Source of the DNA: UBA4421 sp002704225
GTDB lineage: Bacteria > Pseudomonadota > Gammaproteobacteria > Pseudomonadales > Azotimanducaceae
Reading direction: 5' to 3'
Assembly: GCA_902556425.1 (NCBI GenBank)
Contig: CACDWG010000001.1
Coordinates: forward strand, 62,001 to 126,000
DNA: 64,000 nucleotides
Position 1 is the first letter of the stretch. The number at the start of each line of letters is the position of its first letter. Below are positions 42,432-51,225 of this stretch, in pieces. The notes beneath the pieces are model-generated. The model saw nothing but the letters and a program-made list of their open reading frames with translations. It was not told the origin of the DNA and searched no databases. The position numbers were made by a program, and so were the translations under genes.

Positions 42432-43724
42432 CTACGTTTGTAGGCTGATGTAGTCTTCCCAAAAATTTGGGTAGGTTTTGTTTACAACGCTCTTGTCATC
42501 GACGCTCAAGGTACCGTAGGCGCTTCCCAGCGTTGAGAAGGCCATGGCCATGCGATGATCGTGGTACGTGGTCAGGCGGTGTTTAGAGGGCAATCTTTGC
42601 AGCAGTGGCTCGATCGCGATACTGGTGTGAGTGGTAGTCAGTGATACGCCCATCGCTTTAAGTTCTGCCGCCGGACACTCCAGTCGGTCACACTCTTTGT
42701 GGTGCAAGGACTGCAGGCCGGTAATTTCAATCGGTGCGGGTAATAGCGGAGCCATGGCGATCAGCGTCAGTGCGACGTCGGGCATTTCCTGCATGTCGAT
42801 TTGCGAAAGCGGACAGAGCTGCTCTGGGCCGCTGATGCGTGTCATACCTTGCCGGTCAACGGTGGCACCGAGCAACTCCATTATATGGCAAAAACCGTAA
42901 TCACCCTGAACGCTGGTCGCGTCCAGATTGCTCAGCGTCACGGTGCCGTGGTGCAGTGTGGCCAAGGCTGAAAAGTAGCTCGCAGCAGAAGCGTCTCCCT
43001 CAACGACGTAACTGCCGGCGGAATAGTCAGCGGCGGGAATGGTTAGGGTCTCCGGGTTGGCCCAGTGGCCAACGACCGATCGTTTGCTCATCTCGTTCAG
43101 TGTGATGTCGATGTAGGGGCGAGAGACAAGGTCGCCGTCGATGTGTATTACCTGTTGGTCGATGCCCTGGCGGTATGCGAGCACGGGAGCAATGACCATC
43201 AAGGCGGTGATGTATTGGCTGGACAGTGAGCCGTCAATGCATAGCGCGTCTTGCACACGAATTGGACCGCTGATCGTGGCTGGCAGACGGCCTTCGTCGC
43301 TGTCGATTTGGCAGCCGTGCTCGCGCAGCACGTCAAATAGCGGTGCGTTCGTTCGAACGCGCAGCGAATCGTGGCCGTCGATTAGAGTGCTACCGGTGCG
43401 TAGCGCTGCAAGGCCAATCAGGAGGCGGGTAGACGCGCCGCTCATTCGGGCATTGAGTTCCACGGGCTGAGAGCCAAAGTCCATCGGGCCAGTGACAAGG
43501 AGAGACGCCCCTTGCGTTTCAATAGTCACGCCAAGTGCTTTCAGGCAGTCGATCATCGCGTCGGTATCGTCGCATTCGGGAATGCCTGTGATTCGACTGG
43601 TGCCCGAAACCAATGCGCTTATGGCCAGCTGACGCAGGGCAATAGATTTGCTGCCTGGTAATGTAATGTTGGCGTCAAACCCCGGCGACAACTTAGGGAT
43701 AGTAAAAGTGGGCTCGGGTATCAT
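42432..43724 (-). CDS. aroA: 3-Phosphoshikimate 1-carboxyvinyltransferase (EPSP synthase)
   Basis: 430 residues, the usual length. LPGSKSIALRQLAISALVSG (phosphate/shikimate site with Lys-Ser), RMSGASTRLLIGLAAL, YVVEGDASAASYFSALA and the C-terminal TYHDHRMAMAFSTLGS are EPSP synthase signatures. It joins PEP to shikimate-3-phosphate in the shikimate pathway. ATG 43724. The gene is 37 bp upstream of the nitroreductase on the same strand. The divergent region to matB (43725-43864) carries the promoters. No other aro gene is in the window. Confidence 0.95.
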   Translation of the reverse strand: MIPEPTFTIPKLSPGFDANITLPGSKSIALRQLAISALVSGTSRITGIPECDDTDAMIDCLKALGVTIETQGASLLVTGPMDFGSQPVELNARMSGASTRLLIGLAALRTGSTLIDGHDSLRVRTNAPLFDVLREHGCQIDSDEGRLPATISGPIRVQDALCIDGSLSSQYITALMVIAPVLAYRQGIDQQVIHIDGDLVSRPYIDITLNEMSKRSVVGHWANPETLTIPAADYSAGSYVVEGDASAASYFSALATLHHGTVTLSNLDATSVQGDYGFCHIMELLGATVDRQGMTRISGPEQLCPLSQIDMQEMPDVALTLIAMAPLLPAPIEITGLQSLHHKECDRLECPAAELKAMGVSLTTTHTSIAIEPLLQRLPSKHRLTTYHDHRMAMAFSTLGSAYGTLSVDDKSVVNKTYPNFWEDYISLQT

Positions 43725-43864
43725 GGTGCTTCAGAGTTTTGGATTCGGGGTACTTTAACTCAGCCCCAGTCACTTTGATAATCGCGCTCGCTATTTTAGT
43801 GTTTGGCGAACACGATTGACTGCTGCGTTCGGATTTGGAGTGCCACAGGTTAGGGGAGCAATGC

Positions 43865-45358
43865 GTGGGTAATTTTTTTGCAGAGCTTGAGCGAGTGTTT
43901 GAGGCAAATGCTGGTCAGACCGCGCTGATACTGGTTGATCGGGACGATTGGACCTATCGGGATCTGATTCGCCACATCGATCGTGCTGCATCTGAGCTGC
44001 AGGCTTTTGGGGTGCAGCCCGGTGATCGTGTGTTTGTGCAGGTACAGAAGTCGGCGGAAAATTTGGCCCTGTATCTGGCGTGCCTCAAGTTGGGCTTGGT
44101 CTACGTGCCTTTGAATACGGCCTATACCCACGCCGAGCTCGATTACTTTGTCAGTGACGCTGAACCCGTACTCTATGTGGGCGATCAGGCTCGTACTGAT
44201 GTGGCTTGTGCCAAGTTGCAAACGGGTAATGCTCGGCAGCTGTTGGTATTTGGACCCGGCGATGCCCGGGAGGAAGTCCAGCCGTCCGTTGCGACCCGAC
44301 CCAGAGAAAGCAGTGATCTGGCGGCGATTTTATACACCTCGGGAACCACCGGCCGCTCCAAGGGCGCAATGCTCAGTCATGGCAATCTGTCGTCTAATGC
44401 GCGCTCGTTGAGCGATGAGTGGGGCTGGCAAGCCTCAGACGTTTTGCTGAATGCGCTACCTATTTTCCATGTGCATGGTCTGTTTATCGCCAGCCACTGT
44501 GCTTTGCTCAACGGTACGCCCATGATTTTTATGGAGAAATTTGAGGCGACTCAGGTCATGGCTCGGTTGCCAGACGCGACTGTCATGATGGGTGTACCCA
44601 CGTTCTATACCCGACTATTAGACCAGCAGGATTTGAACCAAGAGTTTGTCGCCCACATGCGGGTATTTATCTGCGGTTCTGCTCCGCTCACCGAGCAAAC
44701 CTTTGGCGAATGGGAGCAGCGAACAGGCCATCGTATTTTAGAGCGTTACGGAATGAGCGAGACCATCATAAACACCAGCAACCCGTTAGAGGGCGAGCGA
44801 GTAGCCGGAACCGTTGGCTATGCCTTGCCGGGGCAACAGGTGCGGGTTGCGGATGAGGCCGGCGTACCCTTGCCCGCGGGCGAGGTGGGCATGATCGAAG
44901 TGTCGGGTCCCAATGTGTTTCAGGGTTACTGGCGTATGCCGGAAAAAACTGCCGAAGAGTTGCGCGAGGATGGGTTCTTCATCACCGGCGATTTGGGTGC
45001 ACTGGATGCCGATGGTCGGCTCAGCATCGTTGGTCGGTCAAAAGATCTGGTCATTTCCGGCGGCTATAACGTGTATCCCAAGGAAGTAGAAGCCGTGCTG
45101 GACGAAATGCCCGAGGTGGCCGAGTCCGCGGTAATCGGTGTGCCACATCGTGATTTTGGTGAAGCGGTGGTGGCGGTGGTAGTTGCCTCGGGACCGGAGG
45201 TCACGCTTCAGGAAATTGAGCTGGCCCTGGGTTCCCGTCTGGCCCGATTCAAACAACCCAAGCAGGTGGTGAATGTGTCGGAGCTGCCTCGTAACACCAT
45301 GGGTAAGGTGCAAAAGAACAAACTGCGCGAATTGCACAGCGGTCTGTTTGATCACTAG
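43865..45358 (+). CDS. matB: Malonyl-CoA synthetase-like acyl-CoA ligase (MatB type)
   Basis: 497 residues from the GTG at 43865 (AGGGGAG 6 nt upstream). Acyl-adenylate motifs are ILYTSGTTGRSKGAMLSH, ERYGMSETIINTSNP and GFFITGDLGALDADG, with the catalytic Lys near LPRNTMGKVQKN. The AMP-motif string RYGMSET with TSNP and the IFHVHGLFIASHCAL segment match MatB specifically rather than long-chain FadD. It would make malonyl- or methylmalonyl-CoA from the free acid with ATP. MatA and malonate transport genes are not adjacent. Confidence 0.85.
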   Translation: MGNFFAELERVFEANAGQTALILVDRDDWTYRDLIRHIDRAASELQAFGVQPGDRVFVQVQKSAENLALYLACLKLGLVYVPLNTAYTHAELDYFVSDAEPVLYVGDQARTDVACAKLQTGNARQLLVFGPGDAREEVQPSVATRPRESSDLAAILYTSGTTGRSKGAMLSHGNLSSNARSLSDEWGWQASDVLLNALPIFHVHGLFIASHCALLNGTPMIFMEKFEATQVMARLPDATVMMGVPTFYTRLLDQQDLNQEFVAHMRVFICGSAPLTEQTFGEWEQRTGHRILERYGMSETIINTSNPLEGERVAGTVGYALPGQQVRVADEAGVPLPAGEVGMIEVSGPNVFQGYWRMPEKTAEELREDGFFITGDLGALDADGRLSIVGRSKDLVISGGYNVYPKEVEAVLDEMPEVAESAVIGVPHRDFGEAVVAVVVASGPEVTLQEIELALGSRLARFKQPKQVVNVSELPRNTMGKVQKNKLRELHSGLFDH

Positions 45359-45375
45359 TGTCTCTGTCTCGACAA

Positions 45376-45395
45376 AAGGCTGCCTCGGCAGCCTT
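45376..45395. terminator. Bidirectional terminator between convergent acyl-CoA synthetase genes
   Basis: AAGGCTGCC-TC-GGCAGCCTT is a perfect 9-bp stem preceded by A-rich and followed by TATT sequence. It is centred in the 63-bp gap between matB and the convergent acyl-CoA synthetase, so it can serve both directions. Confidence 0.8.
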
Positions 45396-45421
45396 ATTCG
45401 CGTCGTCGTATGACTTAGGGT

Positions 45422-47116
45422 CTAGTGCGCGTCCTTGACGTCCAGAGAGTCGCGTAGCTCACGCTTCAGAAACTTACCTGATGCGTTGCGAGGCAGGGCT
45501 TCTTCAACAAACCAAAAGTAACGCGGCACCTTGAACTTGGCCAGTTGAGTGGCGCAGTGTTCACGCAGGGTATCGGCCGACGCGGTTGCTCCGGGTTTCA
45601 GGAAGACGGCGATGCCCACTTCCTCGCCTAGCCGGTCATCGGCAACACCAAATACCGTGCACTCTGCGACGTCGACGTGGTCAAAGATAGCGCTCTCGAC
45701 TTCAGCACAATAAATGTTCTCGCCGCCGCGCAGCACCATGTCCTTGATCCGATCCACAATGTAGATGAAATCGTCTTCGTCTTTGCGTGCCATGTCGCCG
45801 GTGCGCAACCATCCGTTGATGATGGTTTCTGCGGTGGCTTCTTCCCGGTTCAGATAGCCTCGGATGACATGTGCGCCACGCACCCACAGTTCGCCGGGTT
45901 CTCCGGTGGGCATTTCTTCGTGGGAATCGGGATTGACGATTTTGCTTTCAAAGACAGGCATGGCCGGGCCGCAGCTGGCCGGCTTGTCGACAAAGTGATC
46001 GCCGCTGATGGATGTAATGATGCCGCAGGTTTCCGTCATGCCGTAGCCGGTATTGGGGCGGGCTGTTGCGACCTGCGCGTCAATTTTGCCAACCAAGTCT
46101 GGCTGCAGTTGAGCGCCGCCACCGCCGAGGGTCATCAAGCTGGATGTATCCGTCGACGCAAAGTCCGGATGGGAAATGATCTCTCTAGCCATGACCGGTA
46201 CGCCACTCACGGCGGTAATGCGCTCGCGCTCGATCAGTTTCAATGCCTCACCTGCATCCCACTTATACATATGTACCAGCTTGCCACCGCCCAGGGTCGT
46301 TCCTTGAGCCGCACAATTGTTCGCCGTGACGTGGAATAGAGGCGTGGTCACTAAGCTGCAGCCGATAGGTGGCTCGTCGTCAGCATTCACCAAGCCTTTC
46401 TGAATGGCCAAGGTACGCTGCAGTCCTGCAGAAAAGAGCATGCTCCAAATGTTGCTGACGCAACCTCGGTGGGTGAGTTGGGCACCTTTGGGTCGCCCCG
46501 TCGTGCCTGAGGTGTAAAAAATGCAGGCGTCGCTGTCGGTATCAATGTCGAGCATGGGTAGCGCACCATCACCGGCAACGACCTCACTCCAAGGCGTTAC
46601 ATCCGCATGAGGCTCTGGAAAACGTACCCCAACCAGCTTGATGTCGCTGACCTGGGCACGATGCTCCCCCAATTGCTCCAGTCGTTCTTTGTCGAGAATC
46701 ATCACTTTCGGTGTGGAGTCCTCCAAGGCATACAGCATTTCCGGGCCAATCCACCATGCGTTCATGCCGACGACGGCAGCGCCTACGGACATGGTCGCCC
46801 AGTACGCTTGCATCCACTCGGGATAGTTACGCATGGCGATGGCCACGCGATCGCCGGGCTGCACGCCTTGTTCGATCAGCCAATTCGCGAGAGAGGCAAC
46901 CCGCTGGTGGGTTTCGCCGTAGGTGAGGCGCTCGTCGTTGTAAACCAAATAGTCACGATCTGCGAAAGCGGCGGTGCTCAGCCAAACGTCACGCAGGCTG
47001 GCGGGAGCCGTGGCATAGGTGCGGATGTCATTGCCGCGAACATTGGTTGTCACGACTTCAAAATCGGCACCTGGGGCGGTTAGCTGCGCCCAAACAGCCT
47101 TGTATTCTTGGTACAT
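45422..47116 (-). CDS. AMP-forming acyl-CoA synthetase
   Basis: 564 residues from the ATG at 47116 (GGGAGAG 6 nt upstream; the frame is open 35 codons further). Motifs: FYTSGTTGRPKGAQLTH (P-loop), GYGMTETCGII, LRTGDMARKDEDDFIYIVDR and the C-terminal LPRNASGKFLKRELR with the catalytic Lys. Similar to medium/long-chain or cholate-type ligases; the acid is not predictable. It activates a carboxylic acid to its CoA thioester through an acyl-AMP. The GT gene start lies on the opposite strand, 171 bp away. Confidence 0.92.
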   Translation of the reverse strand: MYQEYKAVWAQLTAPGADFEVVTTNVRGNDIRTYATAPASLRDVWLSTAAFADRDYLVYNDERLTYGETHQRVASLANWLIEQGVQPGDRVAIAMRNYPEWMQAYWATMSVGAAVVGMNAWWIGPEMLYALEDSTPKVMILDKERLEQLGEHRAQVSDIKLVGVRFPEPHADVTPWSEVVAGDGALPMLDIDTDSDACIFYTSGTTGRPKGAQLTHRGCVSNIWSMLFSAGLQRTLAIQKGLVNADDEPPIGCSLVTTPLFHVTANNCAAQGTTLGGGKLVHMYKWDAGEALKLIERERITAVSGVPVMAREIISHPDFASTDTSSLMTLGGGGAQLQPDLVGKIDAQVATARPNTGYGMTETCGIITSISGDHFVDKPASCGPAMPVFESKIVNPDSHEEMPTGEPGELWVRGAHVIRGYLNREEATAETIINGWLRTGDMARKDEDDFIYIVDRIKDMVLRGGENIYCAEVESAIFDHVDVAECTVFGVADDRLGEEVGIAVFLKPGATASADTLREHCATQLAKFKVPRYFWFVEEALPRNASGKFLKRELRDSLDVKDAH

Positions 47117-47287
47117 AGTTCTCTCCCGAAAAACCCGAAACTTTACAGGGTCGTTGTGAGTTTGCGAAGGCAAATGCGACTTGATCTTTGCCGTGATGTT
47201 GTCGGCGGCCCGATTAATCAACGAGGGCTGAAGATCTTGTCAGTGCTCATTGCCGCTGGGGCGGGGCCGAGTCACACTTGCGATGTC

Positions 47288-48025
47288 ATGCAAAACACCC
47301 CCACCAAAACGCGTCCCGATTCAAGACCCCTATTGTTGTCCGTCGTCGTGCCAGTGAAGGCCGTGTCACCAAATTTTGCGAATCTATTGGGAGCGCTGGA
47401 GGATAGCGATTGCGAGGTGATCGTGGTTCAGGCCCAGGACTCAATGCCGGTTGGCAGGGAGCCGCAGCATCTAGCCATTAACGTAAAATGGATATTCGCG
47501 CCACCGTCTCGCGGTGGCCAAATCGCTGCGGGAGTTAAACACGCCCGGGGTGATTTGATTTGGGTACTGCACGCGGACAGTACAGGGGTTGATCATGCCA
47601 AAGGCTATCTCAAGACATTGGCGTCTTTGGGCCAGCCGGTGTGGGGCCGCTTCGATATTCAACTCCTTGGTCATCACGCAGGTTTGGTGTGGGTGGCTCG
47701 AGCGATGAACTGGCGGTCGCGTTTGACGCAAATATGTACCGGCGATCAAGGGATGTTTTTTCATCGCAGTGTGCTTCAGCAGGTGGGTGGTTATCCGTCC
47801 CAGCGGTTGATGGAAGACATCGAAGTCAGCAAAAAGCTGCGCCGTCGGGGACGGTTCTTGGCACCGAACATCCCCATCAGCACCAGCGGCATGCGTTGGG
47901 AGCGAGACGGGTTTTGGCGGACGGTAGCCCACATGTGGCTGTGGCGGTTGCGCTATTTTTTGGGTGCCTCGGCAGACCAACTCTACGATGAATATTATGG
48001 GAATCCATCACGGGAGCGATTATGA
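47288..48025 (+). CDS. Glycosyltransferase family 2, TIGR04283 'arsenosugar' type
   Basis: 245 residues from the ATG at 47288. It shows a GT-A start (LLSVVVPVKAVSPNFANLLGAL), a PPSRGGQIAAGVKHARGDLIWVLHADS segment with the DxD-like HADS, and a C-terminal GGYPSQRLMEDIEVSKKLRRRGR. TIGR04283 proteins are named after arsenosugar loci of other bacteria, but many occur without arsenic genes; the name is not proof of substrate. Its stop overlaps the start of the next gene by 4 bp (ATGA), a strong sign of joint function. The upstream open extension to 47108 overlaps the acyl-CoA synthetase gene and is unlikely. Confidence 0.85.
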   Translation: MQNTPTKTRPDSRPLLLSVVVPVKAVSPNFANLLGALEDSDCEVIVVQAQDSMPVGREPQHLAINVKWIFAPPSRGGQIAAGVKHARGDLIWVLHADSTGVDHAKGYLKTLASLGQPVWGRFDIQLLGHHAGLVWVARAMNWRSRLTQICTGDQGMFFHRSVLQQVGGYPSQRLMEDIEVSKKLRRRGRFLAPNIPISTSGMRWERDGFWRTVAHMWLWRLRYFLGASADQLYDEYYGNPSRERL

Positions 48026-48654
48026 GCACGGCGGTGTTGGTATTCACCAAGGCCCCACAGCCTGGGGCGAGCAAAACCCGTTTGATCCCTGCTCTGGGTG
48101 CCTACGAGGCTGCAGCCGCACATGAAGTGCTTGTCCTGCGGACACTGGACATGACGAGAGACCTCGGTGTTGCGGGGGAGGATTATCAGGTCTCCCTGTG
48201 GGGAGCGGTCCCGCATCCCGCCCTGGATCTTTGGTCAGATCAGTTCGCGCTGCCCCTGCATTTGCAAGCAGCCGGAGACTTAGGGCAAAAGATGTTGCAT
48301 GGATTCGCATCGGCTCTGGATGCTGGTGCAGATCAGGCTGTTTTGATTGGCTCGGACTGCCCTGCCATGACCGCAGAATATATCCGTCAGGCGTGTGCGG
48401 CCCTGCGGGCGTCGGATCTGGTGCTTGGTCCTGCGGAAGATGGCGGCTATGTGCTCATCGGCTGTAAACAGGTTCATGCGAAATTGTTTGCGAACATTCC
48501 CTGGGGTAGCGACAGAGTCCTCGCGCGAACGCTAGAGCAGGCGGAACAATTGGAGCTGTCGGTGACCCTGCTAGCAACATTGTGGGACGTGGACCGTCCG
48601 GAAGACTGGGCGCGGTTTCAGCGCATGACGATTGATTCGGTTGGCTCAGGCTAG
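48022..48654 (+). CDS. TIGR04282 'arsenosugar-type' nucleotidyl/glycosyltransferase-like protein
   Basis: 210 residues. LVFTKAPQPGASKTRLIPALG is the N-terminal hallmark (PxxGxxKTRL), followed by AVLIGSDCPAMTAEYIRQA and LGPAEDGGYVLIG, which match the DUF2064/TIGR04282 family, a GT-A-like fold related to nucleotidyltransferases. It overlaps the upstream GT gene by ATGA. In arsenosugar loci these two accompany ArsM and radical-SAM ArsS, neither of which is in the window. The gene meets sufE tail to tail with a 4-bp overlap. Confidence 0.87.
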   Translation: MSTAVLVFTKAPQPGASKTRLIPALGAYEAAAAHEVLVLRTLDMTRDLGVAGEDYQVSLWGAVPHPALDLWSDQFALPLHLQAAGDLGQKMLHGFASALDAGADQAVLIGSDCPAMTAEYIRQACAALRASDLVLGPAEDGGYVLIGCKQVHAKLFANIPWGSDRVLARTLEQAEQLELSVTLLATLWDVDRPEDWARFQRMTIDSVGSG

Positions 48655-49055
48655 GTAGCGTAGCCGCGGGCGACTTCTTTGACGCGGCTCACCATGGCGC
48701 GCAGTCCATTGCCTCGAGTGACGGATAGGTGGGCCAGCAGGTCCAACTGGCTGAAGATCTCCTCAATATCCAGCTGCTGGATGTCAGCCGCGCTCCGGTT
48801 TTGAATCGCGATCAGTACAACGGCAATCAGGCCACGAACGATGTGGGCATCACTGTCCATGTTGAACCTAAGCTGCTCGTCGGTGGATTCGTAAGTTAGC
48901 CAGACTTGGCTTTGGCAGCCGCGAATCAGATGGTCTTCAGTTTTGTCCACATCCGGCAAGCCGGGCAGTTCCTTCCCGAGGTCGATAATGAAACGGTATT
49001 TGTCTTCCCAATCGTCGAAAAACTCAAAGGTGTCCAGCAGCTCATCTAGGGTCAC
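48651..49055 (-). CDS. sufE: SufE sulfur-acceptor protein
   Basis: 134 residues. LDTFEFFDDWEDKYRFIIDLG and DHLIRGCQSQVWL (sulfur-accepting Cys in RGCQS) are typical of SufE. It takes persulfide from SufS and passes it to SufBCD. The GTG at 49055 or a TTG at 49061 overlapping the sufT stop (TTGA) are both possible. Last gene of the suf operon; its end overlaps the convergent TIGR04282 gene by 4 bp. Confidence 0.92.
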   Translation of the reverse strand: MTLDELLDTFEFFDDWEDKYRFIIDLGKELPGLPDVDKTEDHLIRGCQSQVWLTYESTDEQLRFNMDSDAHIVRGLIAVVLIAIQNRSAADIQQLDIEEIFSQLDLLAHLSVTRGNGLRAMVSRVKEVARGYAT

Positions 49056-49057
49056 CC

Positions 49058-49585
49058 TCAAAACACTCCCAGTTCGAGCTGCGCTTCTTCACTCATCATG
49101 TCGCGGGACCAAGGAGGATCGAATACCAATTCAACGTCCACGTCGTTCAAGTTTGGTACTTGTCGCACTCGATCCTTCACCTCTTCGATCAAAACTGGAC
49201 CCATGCCGCAACCCGGTGCGGTCAGCGTCATATCGATTTCAGCTCGTGCAGCATCGATTTTGACGTCATAGATCAGGCCCAGATCCGCGATGTTGACCGG
49301 AATTTCGGGGTCGTAAACGGAACGCAGAGCGTGCCAAATGTGGTCGACATCAACTTCACAAGGCTTGTCGCTAGGCTCGAAGATCAAGGGTTCCACGGTC
49401 AAGCCAATGGCGTCGGCGTCGGCGCCAGCGATGCGGGCCATGTTGCCGTTAACGATGACGGTAAAACTGCCACCCAACGTTTGGGTCAGGGTGATAAAGG
49501 CTCCAGCCGGAATCGTAACAGGGTCGCCTGTAGGGACTAACCGGCCGGGACAGTCCCGAGTCGTGGTGACAATGCGTCTTTCCAT
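49058..49585 (-). CDS. sufT: SufT, Fe-S cluster assembly accessory protein
   Basis: 175 residues with a DUF59/MIP18 core: VDHIWHALRSVYDPEIPVNIADLGLIYDV, LTAPGCGMGPVLIEEVKDRV and VELVFDPPWSRDMMSEEAQ. The N-terminal extension (about 80 residues) with VTIPAGAFITLTQTLGGSFTV is that of the TIGR03406 SufT form. It helps maturation of Fe-S proteins in the SUF pathway. Overlaps sufE's possible TTG start; sufA is 3 bp upstream. Confidence 0.92.
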   Translation of the reverse strand: MERRIVTTTRDCPGRLVPTGDPVTIPAGAFITLTQTLGGSFTVIVNGNMARIAGADADAIGLTVEPLIFEPSDKPCEVDVDHIWHALRSVYDPEIPVNIADLGLIYDVKIDAARAEIDMTLTAPGCGMGPVLIEEVKDRVRQVPNLNDVDVELVFDPPWSRDMMSEEAQLELGVF

Positions 49586-49588
49586 GGT

Positions 49589-49996
49589 CTAAGACGACCG
49601 AGTGGCGTCAGTGGAGAGGTCGGACGCAGCTGCCGCGCCGCCATCCGAGTCTTCAGTCTCGTCAATCAAGGCGAAACTTTCACCGCAACCGCAGTAGCTG
49701 GTGGCATTCGAGTTTTTAAATACCAAGGCCGAGTTCAGGCCTTGGGTCACCATGTCGATTTCTGTGCCATCTACCAAGGGAAGATCCTGATCCTTGATGC
49801 AAACGGTGACGCCATCGTTTACTACGAGTAAATGATCGTCGGATTCGGCAGACTCGAGAAAATCCAGCGTGTACATAAAGCCATTGCAGCCACTCTCTTT
49901 AACCCCTAAGCGTAGAAAGTTAGTGCGCGTTTGTTGCACCTGAACGCGAATATGCTCTTGAGCGCGTTTAGAAACGGTAATTTGCGGTGTGCTCAT
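49589..49996 (-). CDS. sufA: A-type Fe-S carrier SufA/IscA-like
   Basis: 135 residues. The A-type motif is present with the three conserved Cys: ESGCNGFMYTL and YCGCGESF. The N-terminus ITVSKRAQEHIRVQV is usual. The C-terminal tail is Ala/Asp-rich and longer than in E. coli SufA. It carries clusters from SufBCD to target proteins. The ATG at 49996 lies 29 bp after sufS in the operon. Confidence 0.92.
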   Translation of the reverse strand: MSTPQITVSKRAQEHIRVQVQQTRTNFLRLGVKESGCNGFMYTLDFLESAESDDHLLVVNDGVTVCIKDQDLPLVDGTEIDMVTQGLNSALVFKNSNATSYCGCGESFALIDETEDSDGGAAAASDLSTDATRSS

Positions 49997-50025
49997 AATC
50001 GATATCTCAATGGTATGGGCTTTGT

Positions 50026-51225
50026 TTAAAGAAAAGTCGCGGCTTTTGCTACACCATTTATCAGTGCATCCACGTCGTCTTCGTTGTTGTACAGGCTAAA
50101 GGATGCTCGCACCGTGCCGGGGATACCTAGCCGAGTCATTAACGGCATGTTGCAGTGGTGACCTGTCCGCACGGCAATGCCTTGCTGGTCGAGTAGCGTG
50201 CCGATGTCGTTCGGATGACTGCCGTCCAGCAAAAACGAGATTACCGATGCCCGCTCAGCCGGTTCGCCAATGAGGCGCACCCCGGGAATTTGTCTTAACC
50301 CTGACAACGCCTTACGTACCAGTGCCGCTTCTTGTTCAATCAGCGCATTTAAGGGCAGTTTAGCGATGTAATCAAAGGCAGCGCCCAGTCCAGCACAGCC
50401 TGCAATGTTGGGTGTGCCAGCCTCGAAGCGGAAGGGCGCCGGTTGATAGGTGCTGGACTCAATGCTGACGTGGTCAATCATTTCTCCGCCTCCCTGCCAT
50501 GGTGGCAGGTCGTTCAGCAGGGCCAATCGACCGTACAGAATGCCGATACCGGTTGGGGCGAACATTTTGTGACCTGAGAATACGTAGAAATCGCAGTCCA
50601 GCGCCTGCACGTCGATGGTTGCGTGCAGCACGGCTTGGGCCCCGTCCACCAACGTCAGGGCCCCTACCTGTTTGCCTTGCTCGATAAGCTTGGCAACCGG
50701 GTTGATAGATCCGAGGCCATTGCTGATGTGGGTAATGGCCACCAGCGCCGTGTTGTCTGTGATGAGGTCCGTCGCATGGGCGAGGTCAAGATCTCCGCCA
50801 TCGGTAATGTCGATGGCTTTGATGTTCGCGCCGGTGCGCTGAGCTAAGAGCTGCCAAGGCACAATGTTCGAGTGGTGTTCCAGTTGACTGATCACGATGT
50901 CTTGGCCGGGTTTTACCCGCTCCCCGATCACTTGGGCGACCAAGTTGATGCCCTCAGTGGTGCCTCGGGTAAAGATCATCTCTTCGCGATGGGCTGCGTT
51001 GACGAAGGCTTGAGCCTTATTGCGACAGTCTTCCAGCAGTGCAGTGGCCTCCTCAGCTAGCTCGTGGGCAGCCCTGTGCACGTTAGCGTTGTGCTGGCGA
51101 TAGTAGTTACTGATGGCAGTAATCACGGACTCAGGTTTTTGCGTGGTCGCCCCATTATCCAGATAGACCAGTGGCTTGCCGCGACTGCTGCGTGTCAGGA
51201 TGGGGAAGTCGTCACGAATGTTCAT
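50026..51225 (-). CDS. sufS: Cysteine desulfurase SufS
   Basis: 399 residues from the ATG at 51225. MNIRDDFPILTRSSRGKPLVYLDNGATTQKP is the type II desulfurase start (read in short pieces), SGHKMFAPTGIGILYG holds the PLP Lys, and VRTGHHCNMPLM holds the catalytic Cys. It makes a protein persulfide for SufE. The frame is open 61 codons upstream, but that part overlaps sufD and is not coding. The start overlaps the sufD stop by 4 bp (ATGA). Confidence 0.95.
   Translation of the reverse strand: MNIRDDFPILTRSSRGKPLVYLDNGATTQKPESVITAISNYYRQHNANVHRAAHELAEEATALLEDCRNKAQAFVNAAHREEMIFTRGTTEGINLVAQVIGERVKPGQDIVISQLEHHSNIVPWQLLAQRTGANIKAIDITDGGDLDLAHATDLITDNTALVAITHISNGLGSINPVAKLIEQGKQVGALTLVDGAQAVLHATIDVQALDCDFYVFSGHKMFAPTGIGILYGRLALLNDLPPWQGGGEMIDHVSIESSTYQPAPFRFEAGTPNIAGCAGLGAAFDYIAKLPLNALIEQEAALVRKALSGLRQIPGVRLIGEPAERASVISFLLDGSHPNDIGTLLDQQGIAVRTGHHCNMPLMTRLGIPGTVRASFSLYNNEDDVDALINGVAKAATFL

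Noticed and set aside
45677..46339. 220-codon plus-strand frame antisense to the acyl-CoA synthetase
   Set aside because: The minus-strand gene is clearly coding with all adenylate motifs; the antisense frame has no family similarity or start signal.
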